A stretch of DNA of 64,000 nucleotides from Shewanella sp. KX20019 (GCF_016757755.1 NZ_CP068437.1:4774001-4838000); one strand, 5' to 3'. Positions 8,747-18,204 are shown, numbered from the stretch's first letter. Notes: generated by a model not told the origin, from the letters alone. Program-made: numbers and translations.

Positions 8747-10002
8747 GCTCCAATGCACATCAACACACTATTACTCATGGTGTTGAAGAGGTCGATGTTG
8801 CCATCATAGGCGCGGGCCCATCCGGGAGTATTGCCGCTAGCCTTTTACATGCTCAAGGCAAGCGTGTGTTGGTGCTTGAGAAACAATATTTCCCACGTTT
8901 CTCTATAGGAGAGAGCTTACTTCCCTGCTGTATGCAGGTGATAGCCGAAGCCAATATGCTCGACGCCGTGAATGCCGCAGGCTTTCAATATAAAGATGGT
9001 GCAGCATTTAGATGTCGCGACCAATACACCAGTTTCGACTTTAATAACAAGTTCACTCCAGGGCCTGGTAATACTTTTCAGGTCGAACGCGCCAAATTCG
9101 ACAAACTGCTGGCCGATGAGGCAAGTAAGCAAGGGGTGGAGATCCGCTATGGCCAGACAGTCGAGTCGATAAACTTAGATTCAGCACCTGAACTGACGGT
9201 GAAAAATGCAGCGGGGGACACTGACACAGTTAGGGCAAAGTTCATCCTAGATGCCAGTGGTTTTGGCCGTGTTTTACCGCGGTTACTCGATTTAGAAACA
9301 CCATCATGTTTACCCACTCGCAGCGCTGTTTTTAACCATATAAACGACAATATTACTTGTACTGATTTTGACCGTAATAAGATCCTTATCAGCGTTCACC
9401 CTGACAACAAAGATATCTGGTACTGGTTAATCCCTTTTAGTAATGGTCGTTGCTCAATAGGCGTAGTAGCGGAGCCGCATCAATTGGGTAACTTAACGGG
9501 CAGCTTGGACGACGTTCTTCTTGATATGATTAACCAAGAGCCCGGCCTTAAAAAATTACTCGCCAATGCTGAACTCGTCAATGATTCCGCATTATTGCAA
9601 GGATACTCAGCTAACGTGAAAACCTTAGCTACCAATAAGTTCGCCCTACTAGGCAATGCTGGAGAGTTTCTAGATCCGGTCTTTTCATCAGGTGTGACTA
9701 TCGCCATGCAATCGGCGTCTTTAGCGGCTAAAGCACTTATTAAGCAACTTGATGGTGAGGCGGTGGACTGGCAAGATGAATACGCTACACCATTAATGAA
9801 AGGCGTTGATACCTTTAGAACTTATGTCGAAGCTTGGTATGACTGCCGCTTTCAAGACGCTATCTTCTATAGTGACCCCGATTTGACCATCAAACAGATG
9901 ATCTGTTCTATTTTGGCGGGCTACGCTTGGGATCAAAATAATCCCTTTGTCAGTGAATCTAAAAGGCGCCTTAATATGGTTGTAGAGCTATGTCGCAGCT
10001 AA
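8740..10002 (+). CDS. FAD-dependent oxidoreductase, flavin halogenase-like
   Basis: A 420-residue flavoprotein. The dinucleotide-binding motif GAGPSG is at residues 24-29, FPRFSIGESLLP at 51-62 and WYWLIP at 227-232, which fits the WxWxIP motif associated with flavin-dependent halogenases. LDPVFSSGVTIAMQSA is the C-terminal FAD segment. Similar enzymes occur in aryl-polyene, xanthomonadin and flexirubin clusters, where some tailor the aryl head. Whether this one halogenates, hydroxylates or desaturates is unknown. It overlaps the exporter gene and the lipoprotein gene. Confidence 0.82.
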   Translation: MLSSNAHQHTITHGVEEVDVAIIGAGPSGSIAASLLHAQGKRVLVLEKQYFPRFSIGESLLPCCMQVIAEANMLDAVNAAGFQYKDGAAFRCRDQYTSFDFNNKFTPGPGNTFQVERAKFDKLLADEASKQGVEIRYGQTVESINLDSAPELTVKNAAGDTDTVRAKFILDASGFGRVLPRLLDLETPSCLPTRSAVFNHINDNITCTDFDRNKILISVHPDNKDIWYWLIPFSNGRCSIGVVAEPHQLGNLTGSLDDVLLDMINQEPGLKKLLANAELVNDSALLQGYSANVKTLATNKFALLGNAGEFLDPVFSSGVTIAMQSASLAAKALIKQLDGEAVDWQDEYATPLMKGVDTFRTYVEAWYDCRFQDAIFYSDPDLTIKQMICSILAGYAWDQNNPFVSESKRRLNMVVELCRS

Positions 10003-10652
10003 CTCATTTTCAAAAGTCATTTCTAAAGAGCTTAAGCATGTTCGGCTTAACGCTATTGGCAGGATGTAGCCAAACCTTGCAAAGACAAACCTGTGTTGAG
10101 CTGCCAAGCAGCGTCAGTTACTGTCTTGCACCGCTAAGCGATGCGAGTCAAGATGCTGGCAATAAGCCAGAGTCGTTTACTGATCGCAGTATGACGCAAA
10201 AAACCATCTTAAAAACCCAATCGAGTCAGCATGAACTGCTCACTCAATTGGAGCTAGATCCGCAGCAGTTAACCTTGGTTGGTTTAGCCCCCTTAGGGCA
10301 GCCACTATTCACACTTACCTATGATGGCGAAAAGCTTATCAGCGAGCAAAGTAGTTTGCTTGGCGATCAATTTAAAGCCGAGTATCTGCTAGCCATTATG
10401 CAGCTTATCTATTGGAGTGAAGACAGCCTCAATCGCCATCTACAAAATGGCTATATACAGAGCTATAATTGCGATGTTGCTTATTGTCGCAAGCTCATCG
10501 CTGCAAAGCCGAGTGCTAATGACATGATGAATAACGCGGAAGATCCACAGCCGATTGTTACAATCCGTTATAGTCAACTTGCCCCATGGCAAGCCAAGGT
10601 CAAATTACAGATTGATGCAGCTGATTTCGAGCTCATCATCACTCCGTTATAA
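9990..10652 (+). CDS. DUF3261-type lipoprotein of the APE cluster
   Basis: A 220-residue protein with a lipoprotein signal ending in LLAGCSQ (lipidation Cys near residue 26), overlapping the flavoenzyme gene by 13 bases. The position after the FAD protein and before the ketosynthase, and the later TLTYDGEKLISEQ region, match the DUF3261 lipoprotein common to aryl-polyene clusters. It presumably works at the outer membrane with the LolA-like carrier. No catalytic motif is visible. Confidence 0.75.
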   Translation: MSQLTHFQKSFLKSLSMFGLTLLAGCSQTLQRQTCVELPSSVSYCLAPLSDASQDAGNKPESFTDRSMTQKTILKTQSSQHELLTQLELDPQQLTLVGLAPLGQPLFTLTYDGEKLISEQSSLLGDQFKAEYLLAIMQLIYWSEDSLNRHLQNGYIQSYNCDVAYCRKLIAAKPSANDMMNNAEDPQPIVTIRYSQLAPWQAKVKLQIDAADFELIITPL

Positions 10653-10672
10653 ACCTATTATGGTGATTAATA

Positions 10673-11902
10673 GTGAAGTCGAATAGCGCAATAGCAATAA
10701 CCCAAATAGGTTTATGTACACCACTGGGTGACACGCCCAAATCAGTGCTTAACAATCTCATTGCCGCGAATATAGCGGGGATGCAGTGGCGTGATGACTT
10801 AATGTTTGAACGCCCTGTACTGGTTGGCGAAGTCGCAAGTAAGCTGCCTGAGCTCGGGCCGCAATGGCGACAGTTTAATAGCCGCAATAACCAGCTTGCC
10901 TTAATGGCTGCACTGCAGATTGAGCAGTACGTTATTGATGCTAAAACTCAATATAGTGCCAAGCGTATTGGTGTGGTCATTGGCACAAGCACCTCAGGCA
11001 TCGCCACTGGCGAGCAGGCGTTAGCGCATCAAAGTCAACATGGCGAATTCCCCGCAGGTTATGACTATTCACAGCAAGAGCTCGGCGACAGCAGCCAATT
11101 CTTACAATGCTATTTTGGACTCTCAGGACCTTGCTTAACGGTATCCACCGCTTGCTCTTCAAGTGCTAAAGCCTTCGCTAGTGCGCGACGACTACTTAAT
11201 GCTGAGCTCTGCGATATGGTCATTGTTGGTGGCGTCGACTCCTTGTGCCAATTAACCCTCAATGGTTTCAACTCACTAGAGTCAATCTCGAGTGCCCATT
11301 GCCAGCCATTTAGTCGCAACCGTGACGGTATTAACATTGGTGAAGGGGCTGCACTGTTCACCCTAGAGCGAGCTACAGCGCGGGACGACATTCTCGTAAG
11401 TGGTGTTGGTGAATCCAGCGATGCTTACCATATTTCGGCACCACATCCTGACGGGACAGGCGCTATCACGGCCATGCAATCTGCGCTAAAAATGGCAAAC
11501 TTGGACGCTGAGCAGATCAGCTACTTAAACTTACACGGTACTGCAACCCCCAAAAATGATGCCATGGAAAGCCGAGCCGTCACCGCAGTATTTACTCATA
11601 AAATTCCCCCATGCAGCTCAACCAAACCGTTAACCGGTCACACCTTAGGCGCTGCCGGTGCTATCGAAGCGGCCTTTTGCTACCTGTTACTGAGCGATTT
11701 AAACCTTGATAACAAGCTGCCACCACAGGTATGGGATCAACAGCAAGACACTGACAACCCAGTATTGCCACTGGTTACCTATGGCGATGCCACTGTGCTG
11801 CACCACGTTATGAGCAACTCTTTTGCATTTGGTGGCAGTAATGCCAGCCTCATATTCAGCCGCCAAAGAAAAACCACCAATGAGACTAACTCACATGCTT
11901 GA
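10673..11902 (+). CDS. Beta-ketoacyl-ACP synthase (first of two)
   Basis: A 409-residue FabF-type condensing enzyme. The nucleophile Cys161 sits in STACSSSAKA, followed by the two histidine motifs NLHGTATPKND and GHTLGAAGAIEA, so the Cys-His-His triad is complete. It extends the polyene with malonyl-ACP or forms a heterodimer with the second ketosynthase (13174), as described for APE synthases. The start is GTG at 10673, 20 bases after the lipoprotein stop. The end overlaps the next dehydratase gene. Confidence 0.88.
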   Translation: MKSNSAIAITQIGLCTPLGDTPKSVLNNLIAANIAGMQWRDDLMFERPVLVGEVASKLPELGPQWRQFNSRNNQLALMAALQIEQYVIDAKTQYSAKRIGVVIGTSTSGIATGEQALAHQSQHGEFPAGYDYSQQELGDSSQFLQCYFGLSGPCLTVSTACSSSAKAFASARRLLNAELCDMVIVGGVDSLCQLTLNGFNSLESISSAHCQPFSRNRDGINIGEGAALFTLERATARDDILVSGVGESSDAYHISAPHPDGTGAITAMQSALKMANLDAEQISYLNLHGTATPKNDAMESRAVTAVFTHKIPPCSSTKPLTGHTLGAAGAIEAAFCYLLLSDLNLDNKLPPQVWDQQQDTDNPVLPLVTYGDATVLHHVMSNSFAFGGSNASLIFSRQRKTTNETNSHA

Positions 11903-12371
11903 TCTATCCACCCTTGCCAGCCAGAATGTTGAGCAGTTTATTCCCCATCGCCAACCTATGGTGCTGATCAGTAACCTATTAGAGTATGAAACTGATAATT
12001 TACTCACTCAAACCCAAATATTGGTCACTAGCCCCTATTTTGATGACAAGCTGCAAGGAGTAGCAAACTATGTTGGTATTGAATATATGGCGCAAAGCAT
12101 TGCAGCCTTAGCTGGGGTTGAGGCACATCTTAGAGAAGACATTATCAGGGTGGGTTTTTTACTGGGGACCCGTAAGCTCAAAATGCATATTCCACACTTC
12201 AAAGCTGGCGAGATCTACCAAACTAAAGTCACTCGACTGTATCAAGAGGAGTCTGGCTTAGCAGTTTTTGACTGCAAAATCATGCACCAGCAGCAAGTGG
12301 TCGCCGAAGCCAATGTAAATGTATTTCAGCCGCAAGACAGCAGTGCCTATATCACTGAAGCAACTGACTAA
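11895..12371 (+). CDS. ApeP-like 3-hydroxyacyl-ACP dehydratase
   Basis: A 158-residue hot-dog protein whose N-terminal FIPHRQPMVLIS motif is that of the FabZ-like ApeP family. The second half (VGFLLGTRKLKMHIPHFKAGE) also fits. ATG 11895 overlaps the ketosynthase by eight bases. ATG 11880 is in frame and would add five residues, and neither has a strong ribosome-binding site, so the start is uncertain. It complements the dehydratase at 1436. An 80-base gap separates it from fabG. Confidence 0.78.
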   Translation: MLDLSTLASQNVEQFIPHRQPMVLISNLLEYETDNLLTQTQILVTSPYFDDKLQGVANYVGIEYMAQSIAALAGVEAHLREDIIRVGFLLGTRKLKMHIPHFKAGEIYQTKVTRLYQEESGLAVFDCKIMHQQQVVAEANVNVFQPQDSSAYITEATD

Positions 12372-12451
12372 CAACAAATTTAATACCACTTTATAGAGAG
12401 CAGTGTTAGCCGATTAAAACAGATAAAAAAGGCCACTGTTGAGGATAAGAG

Positions 12452-13177
12452 ATGACTAAAAGAGTACTAATTACTGGTTCAAGTCGCGGGATAGGCAAAG
12501 CAATTGCATTAAAGCTGGCGGCTGCTGGCTTTGATATTGCCATGCATTATTATCAGAATATCGACGCTGCCAATGAAACAAAACAAGCCTTAGAGCAGTT
12601 GGGTGTGTCGGTATCTTGCCTTAAGTTTGATATCGCCGACCGCGCAGCCGTAAAACAAGCCATCGAACAAGACATTGGACTGCATGGCGCCTATTACGGC
12701 GTGGTATTAAACGCCGGCATTAATTGCGATACCACCTTCCCTGCGATGACAGCATCTGAGTGGGACAGTGTAGTGCACACTAATTTGGATGGGTTCTACA
12801 ATGTTATCCATCCGACTGTCATGCCAATGGTCCAAGCAAGACAAGGTGGTAGGATCATCACCATGGCCTCTGTTTCTGGTATTGCAGGCAACCGTGGCCA
12901 AGTCAATTACAGCGCCTCAAAAGCGGGCATCATAGGTGCCACTAAAGCCTTGTCGCTTGAGCTGGCAAAACGCAAAATCACTGTAAATTGTATCGCGCCG
13001 GGGCTGATTGAAACCGATATGGTGGCAGATATTCCTAAGGATATGGTTAACACTATCGTTCCGATGAGACGCATGGGCAAAGCCTCAGAAATAGCAGGAC
13101 TGGCTAACTTTTTAATGTCGGAAGATGCCGCTTATATCACTCGCCAAGTGATCTCCGTTAATGGTGGCATGATATGA
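12452..13177 (+). CDS. fabG: 3-oxoacyl-ACP reductase, FabG type
   Basis: A 241-residue short-chain dehydrogenase: the NADPH motif GSSRGIGKA is at the N-terminus, and the catalytic Tyr153-x3-Lys157 sits in NYSASKAG with the Ser in MASVSG. It reduces the ketoacyl intermediate in each polyene extension cycle. The gene starts 80 bases after the dehydratase with GAGGATAAGAG upstream as ribosome-binding site, and ends in an ATGA overlap with the second ketosynthase. Its place in the operon marks it as the cluster-specific paralogue rather than the housekeeping FabG. Confidence 0.9.
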   Translation: MTKRVLITGSSRGIGKAIALKLAAAGFDIAMHYYQNIDAANETKQALEQLGVSVSCLKFDIADRAAVKQAIEQDIGLHGAYYGVVLNAGINCDTTFPAMTASEWDSVVHTNLDGFYNVIHPTVMPMVQARQGGRIITMASVSGIAGNRGQVNYSASKAGIIGATKALSLELAKRKITVNCIAPGLIETDMVADIPKDMVNTIVPMRRMGKASEIAGLANFLMSEDAAYITRQVISVNGGMI

Positions 13178-14415
13178 GCCATCTACCACGTAGAGTCGTC
13201 GTCACAGGCATAGGTGGAGTTTCCGCCTTAGGCCATGACTGGCCATCGATAGCGAATAATCTAAAGGCACAGAAAAACTGCGTTGTTCGGCTTGATGAAT
13301 GGGATAAGTTTGAGGGATTAAATACCCGTTTAGCCGCGCCGATCACCGACTTTGAAAAACCGGCACATTATTCTCGCAAGAAAATACGCTCAATGGGGCG
13401 CGTTTCCATCATGGCAACACGCGCCAGTGAATTAGCTTTGATTGATGCCAACCTGCTTGATGATCCTGTGGTGACATCGGGCGCTATGGGTATTGCATAT
13501 GGCTCATCAACTGGCAGCACCGACCCTATTATTGCTTTTGGCGATATGCTCAAAAGCGGTGATATGTCAGGCGTTACTGCAACCAGTTACATTCGAATGA
13601 TGGCTCATACCACTGCCGTTAATGTCGGGGTGTTTTTTGGCTTAAAAGGTCGAGTGCATACCACAAGTAGTGCTTGCACCTCGGGCAGCCAAGGGATTGG
13701 TTACTCCTATGAAGCGATAAAATATGGCCAACAAGACTTGATGCTAGCAGGCGGTGGTGAAGAGCTATGCCCAACTGAAGCAGTGGTGTTCGATACTCTA
13801 TTTGCCACCAGCACTCAAAATGATGCTCCATCAAAAAACCCAAAGCCATTTGATAAGCAGCGTGATGGCTTAGTGATTGGTGAAGGTGCTTGCACCTTAG
13901 TGCTTGAAGAGCTGGAACACGCCCAAGCCCGTGGTGCTAAAATCTATGCCGAAATTATTGGTTTTGGTACCAACTCCGATGGTTTGCACGTCACTCAACC
14001 AAATGCTGCCACGATGGAAACATCTATCCGACTGGCACTTAAAGATGCAGATATTGAAGCCAGTGCTATTGGTTACGTCAATGCCCACGGCACAGCGACA
14101 GACCGCGGTGATATCGCAGAGACTCAGGCCACCAGCGCAGTGTTTGGCCCATCGCAACCTATCTCATCACTAAAAAGTTACACCGGCCACACCTTAGGGG
14201 CTTGTGGCGCTCTTGAAGCTTGGGCAAGCATACAGATGATGAACGAGGGCTGGTTTGCGCCAACACTTAACCTCACTGAGATTGATCCCGAGTGTGGTGA
14301 GCTTGATTACATCAAAGATGATATTAGATTACTCGAGACAGATTATGTCATGAGTAACAACTTTGCCTTTGGCGGAATTAATACTTCGCTTATTTTTAAG
14401 AAGTGGTCTAGATAA
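13174..14415 (+). CDS. Beta-ketoacyl-ACP synthase (second of two)
   Basis: A 413-residue FabF-like protein with Cys168 in SSACTSGSQG, NAHGTATDRGD and YTGHTLGACGALEA, so the active-site triad is intact. With the first ketosynthase at 10673 it would form the chain-extending pair of the aryl-polyene synthase. It is the last gene of the operon. It begins in an ATGA overlap with fabG, and 165 bases without an obvious terminator hairpin separate it from the rhodanese gene. Confidence 0.88.
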   Translation: MSHLPRRVVVTGIGGVSALGHDWPSIANNLKAQKNCVVRLDEWDKFEGLNTRLAAPITDFEKPAHYSRKKIRSMGRVSIMATRASELALIDANLLDDPVVTSGAMGIAYGSSTGSTDPIIAFGDMLKSGDMSGVTATSYIRMMAHTTAVNVGVFFGLKGRVHTTSSACTSGSQGIGYSYEAIKYGQQDLMLAGGGEELCPTEAVVFDTLFATSTQNDAPSKNPKPFDKQRDGLVIGEGACTLVLEELEHAQARGAKIYAEIIGFGTNSDGLHVTQPNAATMETSIRLALKDADIEASAIGYVNAHGTATDRGDIAETQATSAVFGPSQPISSLKSYTGHTLGACGALEAWASIQMMNEGWFAPTLNLTEIDPECGELDYIKDDIRLLETDYVMSNNFAFGGINTSLIFKKWSR

Positions 14416-14580
14416 CAAATCTACAGCTACCAACCACATTCAATGAGAAGACGGGTTAGTGCACATAGCCGTTATACCTATAATGGAAAACAATCCATTA
14501 GAAAAAACTTATTGAAATAAACCTAATAAACGGTTTTAATAGTAACACTATTTTTTAAACTGCTATGGGAAGGAAAATCC

Positions 14581-14907
14581 ATGTCTGAAGTTATACTTTC
14601 AAAGCTGTCTAACTGCCAACCTGGAGATAAGTGTTGGCAGCTTATCGAACAAGGTGCTACCGTCATTGATGTTCGTAGCCCTCAAGAGTTTGCCAGCGGA
14701 CATCTACCCCATGCTATCAATGTTCCGCTAGATACCTTAGCGAGATGGGTTGAATGTATCGATAATTCAAAGCAGATTTTCCTATTATACTGCGGCGCAG
14801 GGATCCGGGCGCAAAAGGGCTGCGATATACTTAACGCCAGCGGTTTAGCCAGTGTCGTTAATGCTGGTGCCCTTAAAGATCTATTGGCTTGTAAGCCACA
14901 GCGCTAG
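14581..14907 (+). CDS. Rhodanese-like sulfurtransferase domain protein
   Basis: A 108-residue single rhodanese domain: VIDVRSPQEFASGHLPHAINV is the CH2A-type motif and the active-site loop is YCGAGIRAQ with the persulfide-forming Cys. It has no signal peptide, so it is cytoplasmic, unlike PspE. GGAAGG lies seven bases before the ATG. It ends at a strong symmetrical hairpin shared with the convergent azoreductase gene. Substrate is unknown. Confidence 0.85.
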   Translation: MSEVILSKLSNCQPGDKCWQLIEQGATVIDVRSPQEFASGHLPHAINVPLDTLARWVECIDNSKQIFLLYCGAGIRAQKGCDILNASGLASVVNAGALKDLLACKPQR

Positions 14908-14916
14908 CATCGCTTA

Positions 14917-14957
14917 ACAACAAAAAGGCCGCTAATGTTAGCGGCCTTTTTGTTGTT
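14917..14957. terminator. Bidirectional intrinsic terminator
   Basis: A near-perfect inverted repeat with GC core GGCCGCTAA...TTAGCGGCC, flanked by A-runs on one side and T-runs on the other. It can therefore end both the rhodanese transcript and the convergent azoreductase transcript. Confidence 0.9.
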
Positions 14958-14970
14958 AAGTGAAAAGTCA

Positions 14971-15564
14971 TTATGCGCCGAGCAATGCCAGTTGTTGCTT
15001 TGCTTGCGCTAAGCCCTGCTCTGTTGCTTCAGGCCCCATTGCCAGTGCTTCGCCGTAGACGAATTCGACATCATCGATCCCGATAAAACCAAGCACGGTG
15101 CTAAGATAGGGAACGATATGATCAGAAACAGTATTTCTGTGCACGCCGCCTCGAGTACTAATGACGATAGCCTGCTTACCCTTGATTAAGCCTACTGGGC
15201 CATTTTCGCCATAGGTAAATGTCTCTCCAGCGCGCGCAATGAGATCAATCCAGTTTTTAAGCTGAGTCGGTATTGAAAAATTGTACATCGGCGCAGCGAT
15301 CACAATAGTATCGTGATCTTTAAGCTCTTGAATTAGTTGATTAGACAATGCGACTACATCTTGTTGACGTTGAGATAAATCATCCCCACCTCTCATTGCA
15401 GATGCGATTTCACCATCTAAAACTGGAATGGGCTCTGCAGCAAGATCACGTACTGTAATTTCCTTTCCTTGAGCCAAATACTCTTGGCTAAGATGCGTAA
15501 TCAATTGAGACGATTGCGAGTAATCACCTAAGATACTCGATTTCAATACTAAAACTTTCGACAT
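14971..15564 (-). CDS. azoR: FMN-dependent NADH-azoreductase
   Basis: A 197-residue flavodoxin-like NAD(P)H quinone/azo reductase. It begins MSKVLVLKSSILGDYSQS (phosphate-binding loop) and contains APMYNFSIPTQLKNWID and ISTRGGVH, both typical of AzoR/AcpD. The ATG at 15564 has GGAG six bases upstream. An in-frame upstream start would add four residues without support. It likely detoxifies quinones in the cytoplasm. It stands alone on the minus strand. Confidence 0.9.
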   Translation of the reverse strand: MSKVLVLKSSILGDYSQSSQLITHLSQEYLAQGKEITVRDLAAEPIPVLDGEIASAMRGGDDLSQRQQDVVALSNQLIQELKDHDTIVIAAPMYNFSIPTQLKNWIDLIARAGETFTYGENGPVGLIKGKQAIVISTRGGVHRNTVSDHIVPYLSTVLGFIGIDDVEFVYGEALAMGPEATEQGLAQAKQQLALLGA

Positions 15565-15754
15565 AATGCACTCCATATAATAATGATCAAGCTAAGATGA
15601 ATTGCATCGCTCAATCGAATAACGACAGTTTAGAGTGCTATAAAAAACAAAAATAGCGGATAAAGTTCGGCTTACCGTTCGATTAAATAGAAAGAAACTA
15701 GCAGCTAACTTCGCCAGCAGAACAAATCAAAACCACGAGTAAGCCTCGAATAGA

Positions 15755-16216
15755 TCATGCAGAAGATTTAGGCAGACTAATAAAAACACCGTCGAACACG
15801 GCAGATAGTTTATCGGCGCAAAATAACTCTACGGTTAATGGAATCCGAGCACGCTTGCCTCGCTGCAACACTGACAGATCAGCACCTGCCCATGTTGTTA
15901 TAGCCACAGGCGCCGCGTCTATTGGCGCGATATAGCGGATATGCGCGTCCGCCAGTACAATATCACCATCAATTTCGGCCAACTGTTGCTGCAACCACAC
16001 CATGCCCCAACCTGTTAATGTCATCAGCGTATAAATACTGCCCGCAAACATGGTCTGATGCAGATTAACATTAGGTGCTAATGGTGCAGTGACACTAAAT
16101 TCTTGATCTGTAAACGACAGCGGCCTAACCTGCATAAATTGGCTAGCGGGAATGGTTTGGTACCATGTTTGCTGCAATTGCGTCAGTAACGCAGTTTCAT
16201 CATAAGACTGCTTCAT
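15755..16216 (-). CDS. YiiD-type thioesterase domain protein
   Basis: A 153-residue hot-dog fold protein: PNVNLHQTMFAGSIYTLMTLTG resembles the thioesterase domain found at the C-terminus of YiiD. It directly follows dtd on the same strand, with seven bases between. A TTG six bases upstream is an alternative start. The natural acyl-CoA/ACP substrate is unknown. Confidence 0.75.
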   Translation of the reverse strand: MKQSYDETALLTQLQQTWYQTIPASQFMQVRPLSFTDQEFSVTAPLAPNVNLHQTMFAGSIYTLMTLTGWGMVWLQQQLAEIDGDIVLADAHIRYIAPIDAAPVAITTWAGADLSVLQRGKRARIPLTVELFCADKLSAVFDGVFISLPKSSA

Positions 16217-16222
16217 CGCCAA

Positions 16223-16660
16223 CTACATCTGCAGGTTAAACGTCACCGGGCCATCATTCACCAAGGAGACTTTCATATCTGCGGCAAATTCACCGGTTTG
16301 GGTATTCACCCCTTTCGACTGACAAAAATCAACAAAGGCGTGATAGAGTTGTCGCGCTTGATCCGGTGTGCCCGCCCCGGAAAAGCTCGGACGCAGTCCC
16401 CGCCCAGTATCTGCGGCCAAGGTAAACTGCGAAACAATGAGTAAACTACCGCCCGCCTGCTCAAGATTTAGATTCATCTTGCCATTTTCATCAGAGAACA
16501 CGCGGTAACTCATGACCTTGGTGGCCAGTTTTTCCATTTTTGCAATATCATCTTCTCGCTCGACACCGAGCAACACCAAAAGACCTTTGTCTATTGCTCC
16601 AATGGTTACACCATCAACGACCACATTTGCTTCACTCACACGTTGAATCAAGGCTATCAC
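16223..16660 (-). CDS. dtd: D-aminoacyl-tRNA deacylase
   Basis: A 145-residue Dtd with canonical length and motifs: MIALIQRVSEANVVVDG at the N-terminus, the SQFTLAAD catalytic Ser-Gln-Phe-Thr stretch, and the NDGPVTFNL C-terminus with the Gly-cisPro-type region. It hydrolyses D-amino acids (and mischarged glycine) from tRNA in the cytoplasm. It forms a short minus-strand group with the thioesterase gene downstream and the lipoprotein gene upstream. Confidence 0.95.
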   Translation of the reverse strand: MIALIQRVSEANVVVDGVTIGAIDKGLLVLLGVEREDDIAKMEKLATKVMSYRVFSDENGKMNLNLEQAGGSLLIVSQFTLAADTGRGLRPSFSGAGTPDQARQLYHAFVDFCQSKGVNTQTGEFAADMKVSLVNDGPVTFNLQM

Positions 16661-16681
16661 TTAACACTCTCCGACTTAAAC

Positions 16682-17251
16682 TTAAATTGATTTGAGTTGT
16701 TGCATCACAGGGATTGGTTTAATCACATCCTCTGAGCCTTCTGGCAGTGATTTTCCAACCTGACGCAAACCTTCATCGGTCCAAAGTATAAAGCGACGGA
16801 TCTCCTCCATGCTTATGGTATCAACAAACGTTGCTGAGCCTTGCACCTGAATCACAGCGCCTTGCTCTCTCACCACAAACTTGGCGAAATTAAGCTTTTG
16901 ATTGAGTGTACCGATCATTATCAAGATCTCTTTGCTGCCTACATATTTAGGGTGAATAGCATAAAAACGGCTCATCAAGATACGGTCGATACCATCAGGA
17001 TTGATGCTTGGCTGCAGGATAAACTGACTATTATCAAAGTTTACCGCCACCCCATTAGGCCCAGCTTGAGTTGCTAAGTAATTTTTGCTAATTAAGGCTT
17101 CTAACAGCTTTGTTGACGCTTGTTCATTTGTCATGTCACCCAAAGTCACACTATCTGCTGCAATCGTCGTCACTTCAACGTCAGTGTTGTTTTCAGTTGC
17201 AGCGCAAGCAGAAAGGCTTAAGACCAAGCTCGCGATTAGTAATTTGTTCAT
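16682..17251 (-). CDS. Predicted lipoprotein of unknown function
   Basis: A 189-residue protein with a lipoprotein signal: MNKLLIASLVLSLSACAA, lipidated at Cys16. The mature part alternates beta-like segments (GVAVNFDNSQFILQPSIN) and contains no motif I can assign. Its ATG overlaps the stop of the proline iminopeptidase gene by four bases, implying co-translation. Function unknown. Confidence 0.75.
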   Translation of the reverse strand: MNKLLIASLVLSLSACAATENNTDVEVTTIAADSVTLGDMTNEQASTKLLEALISKNYLATQAGPNGVAVNFDNSQFILQPSINPDGIDRILMSRFYAIHPKYVGSKEILIMIGTLNQKLNFAKFVVREQGAVIQVQGSATFVDTISMEEIRRFILWTDEGLRQVGKSLPEGSEDVIKPIPVMQQLKSI

Positions 17252-18204
17252 CGGATATAAATTCCTTTCTCTATTTTTTGGGCCATTTCCCGTATGGCGT
17301 TCATGATTGCATTCGCCATTTTGACGTCTGCCAATGCATGATAGCCGCCGTTAACTTCCATCACTTTTATCTGATGATTTTCCTTATCTTGCAAAAAATT
17401 ATGTACAACACCACTCGGACAAACCCAGTCTAACTCTCCTTGAATAATGAGTGTTTCCGCTCGAATATCCATCACAACTTCAGACAGTAACTCAAAAGCA
17501 CCAAAGTAGTTATTAGCCACATAATATAGCTCAATGCTTGCTAGCGCCTGACTGAGAACGGTATTGTCATCAAATGACTCACACCCGGGGTAAGCTAACG
17601 CGACTTCCCAATTTAACCAACGCCTAACAAAATCCTGCCGAATGCTGGTAGAGGTATTTTCAAACCCATCTCGGTAACAGCTGAATAGTCCTTGTAGTTG
17701 CTTACCCGATGCAGCTGCCACACTAAAGGCCAGATGCTCTGCTGGAAATAATCGCGCTGCCCCCTGCTGACCATACAGCCACTGGATACTTTCAGGGCTA
17801 GGAACAAAAGCGCCCCATAGCACCTGCTTAGTCACTCTATTCGGATAAAGCCCTGCGTACAATAACGCCAGTGTTGCACCAAATGATCCACCTGCGAGCG
17901 CCCACTTAGTGATACCGAGCCACTCTCGCACCAGTTCAATATCAGTTAATAGATTACTGAGCTGGTTGTACTCAAGCCCTCCTCTTGGCCGCGAACGCCC
18001 CGCACCTCTCTGATCCATCATTATCACCTGATAGACAGATAGATCGAACAAATTTAACTCCTCTACTGAACAACCAGCCCCGGGGCCACCATGCAAATAC
18101 AGTAAAGGGATACCGTCGATATTACCGTATTGTGCGATGTACAATTCATGTCCGTCACCAACGGTTAACCAGTCACGTGCTATCAACTTCGGCTGATTTA
18201 GCAT
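17248..18204 (-). CDS. pip: Proline iminopeptidase, alpha/beta hydrolase
   Basis: A 318-residue alpha/beta hydrolase of peptidase family S33. HGGPGAG is the oxyanion-hole motif of prolyl aminopeptidases, MMDQRGAGRSRPRG is the next conserved strand and GGSFGATLALLYA is the nucleophile elbow with the catalytic Ser. It removes N-terminal proline from peptides. It lies five bases after the YihY gene and overlaps the lipoprotein gene, forming one minus-strand unit. Confidence 0.85.
   Translation of the reverse strand: MLNQPKLIARDWLTVGDGHELYIAQYGNIDGIPLLYLHGGPGAGCSVEELNLFDLSVYQVIMMDQRGAGRSRPRGGLEYNQLSNLLTDIELVREWLGITKWALAGGSFGATLALLYAGLYPNRVTKQVLWGAFVPSPESIQWLYGQQGAARLFPAEHLAFSVAAASGKQLQGLFSCYRDGFENTSTSIRQDFVRRWLNWEVALAYPGCESFDDNTVLSQALASIELYYVANNYFGAFELLSEVVMDIRAETLIIQGELDWVCPSGVVHNFLQDKENHQIKVMEVNGGYHALADVKMANAIMNAIREMAQKIEKGIYIR

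Noticed and set aside
8740..10002. Confirmed tryptophan halogenase
   Set aside because: WYWLIP is suggestive, but related oxidoreductases without proven halogenation occur in such clusters, so only halogenase-like is supported.
17110..17433. Plus-strand gene opposite the lipoprotein and peptidase genes
   Set aside because: Overlaps two well supported minus-strand genes; no ribosome-binding site and no recognisable motif.
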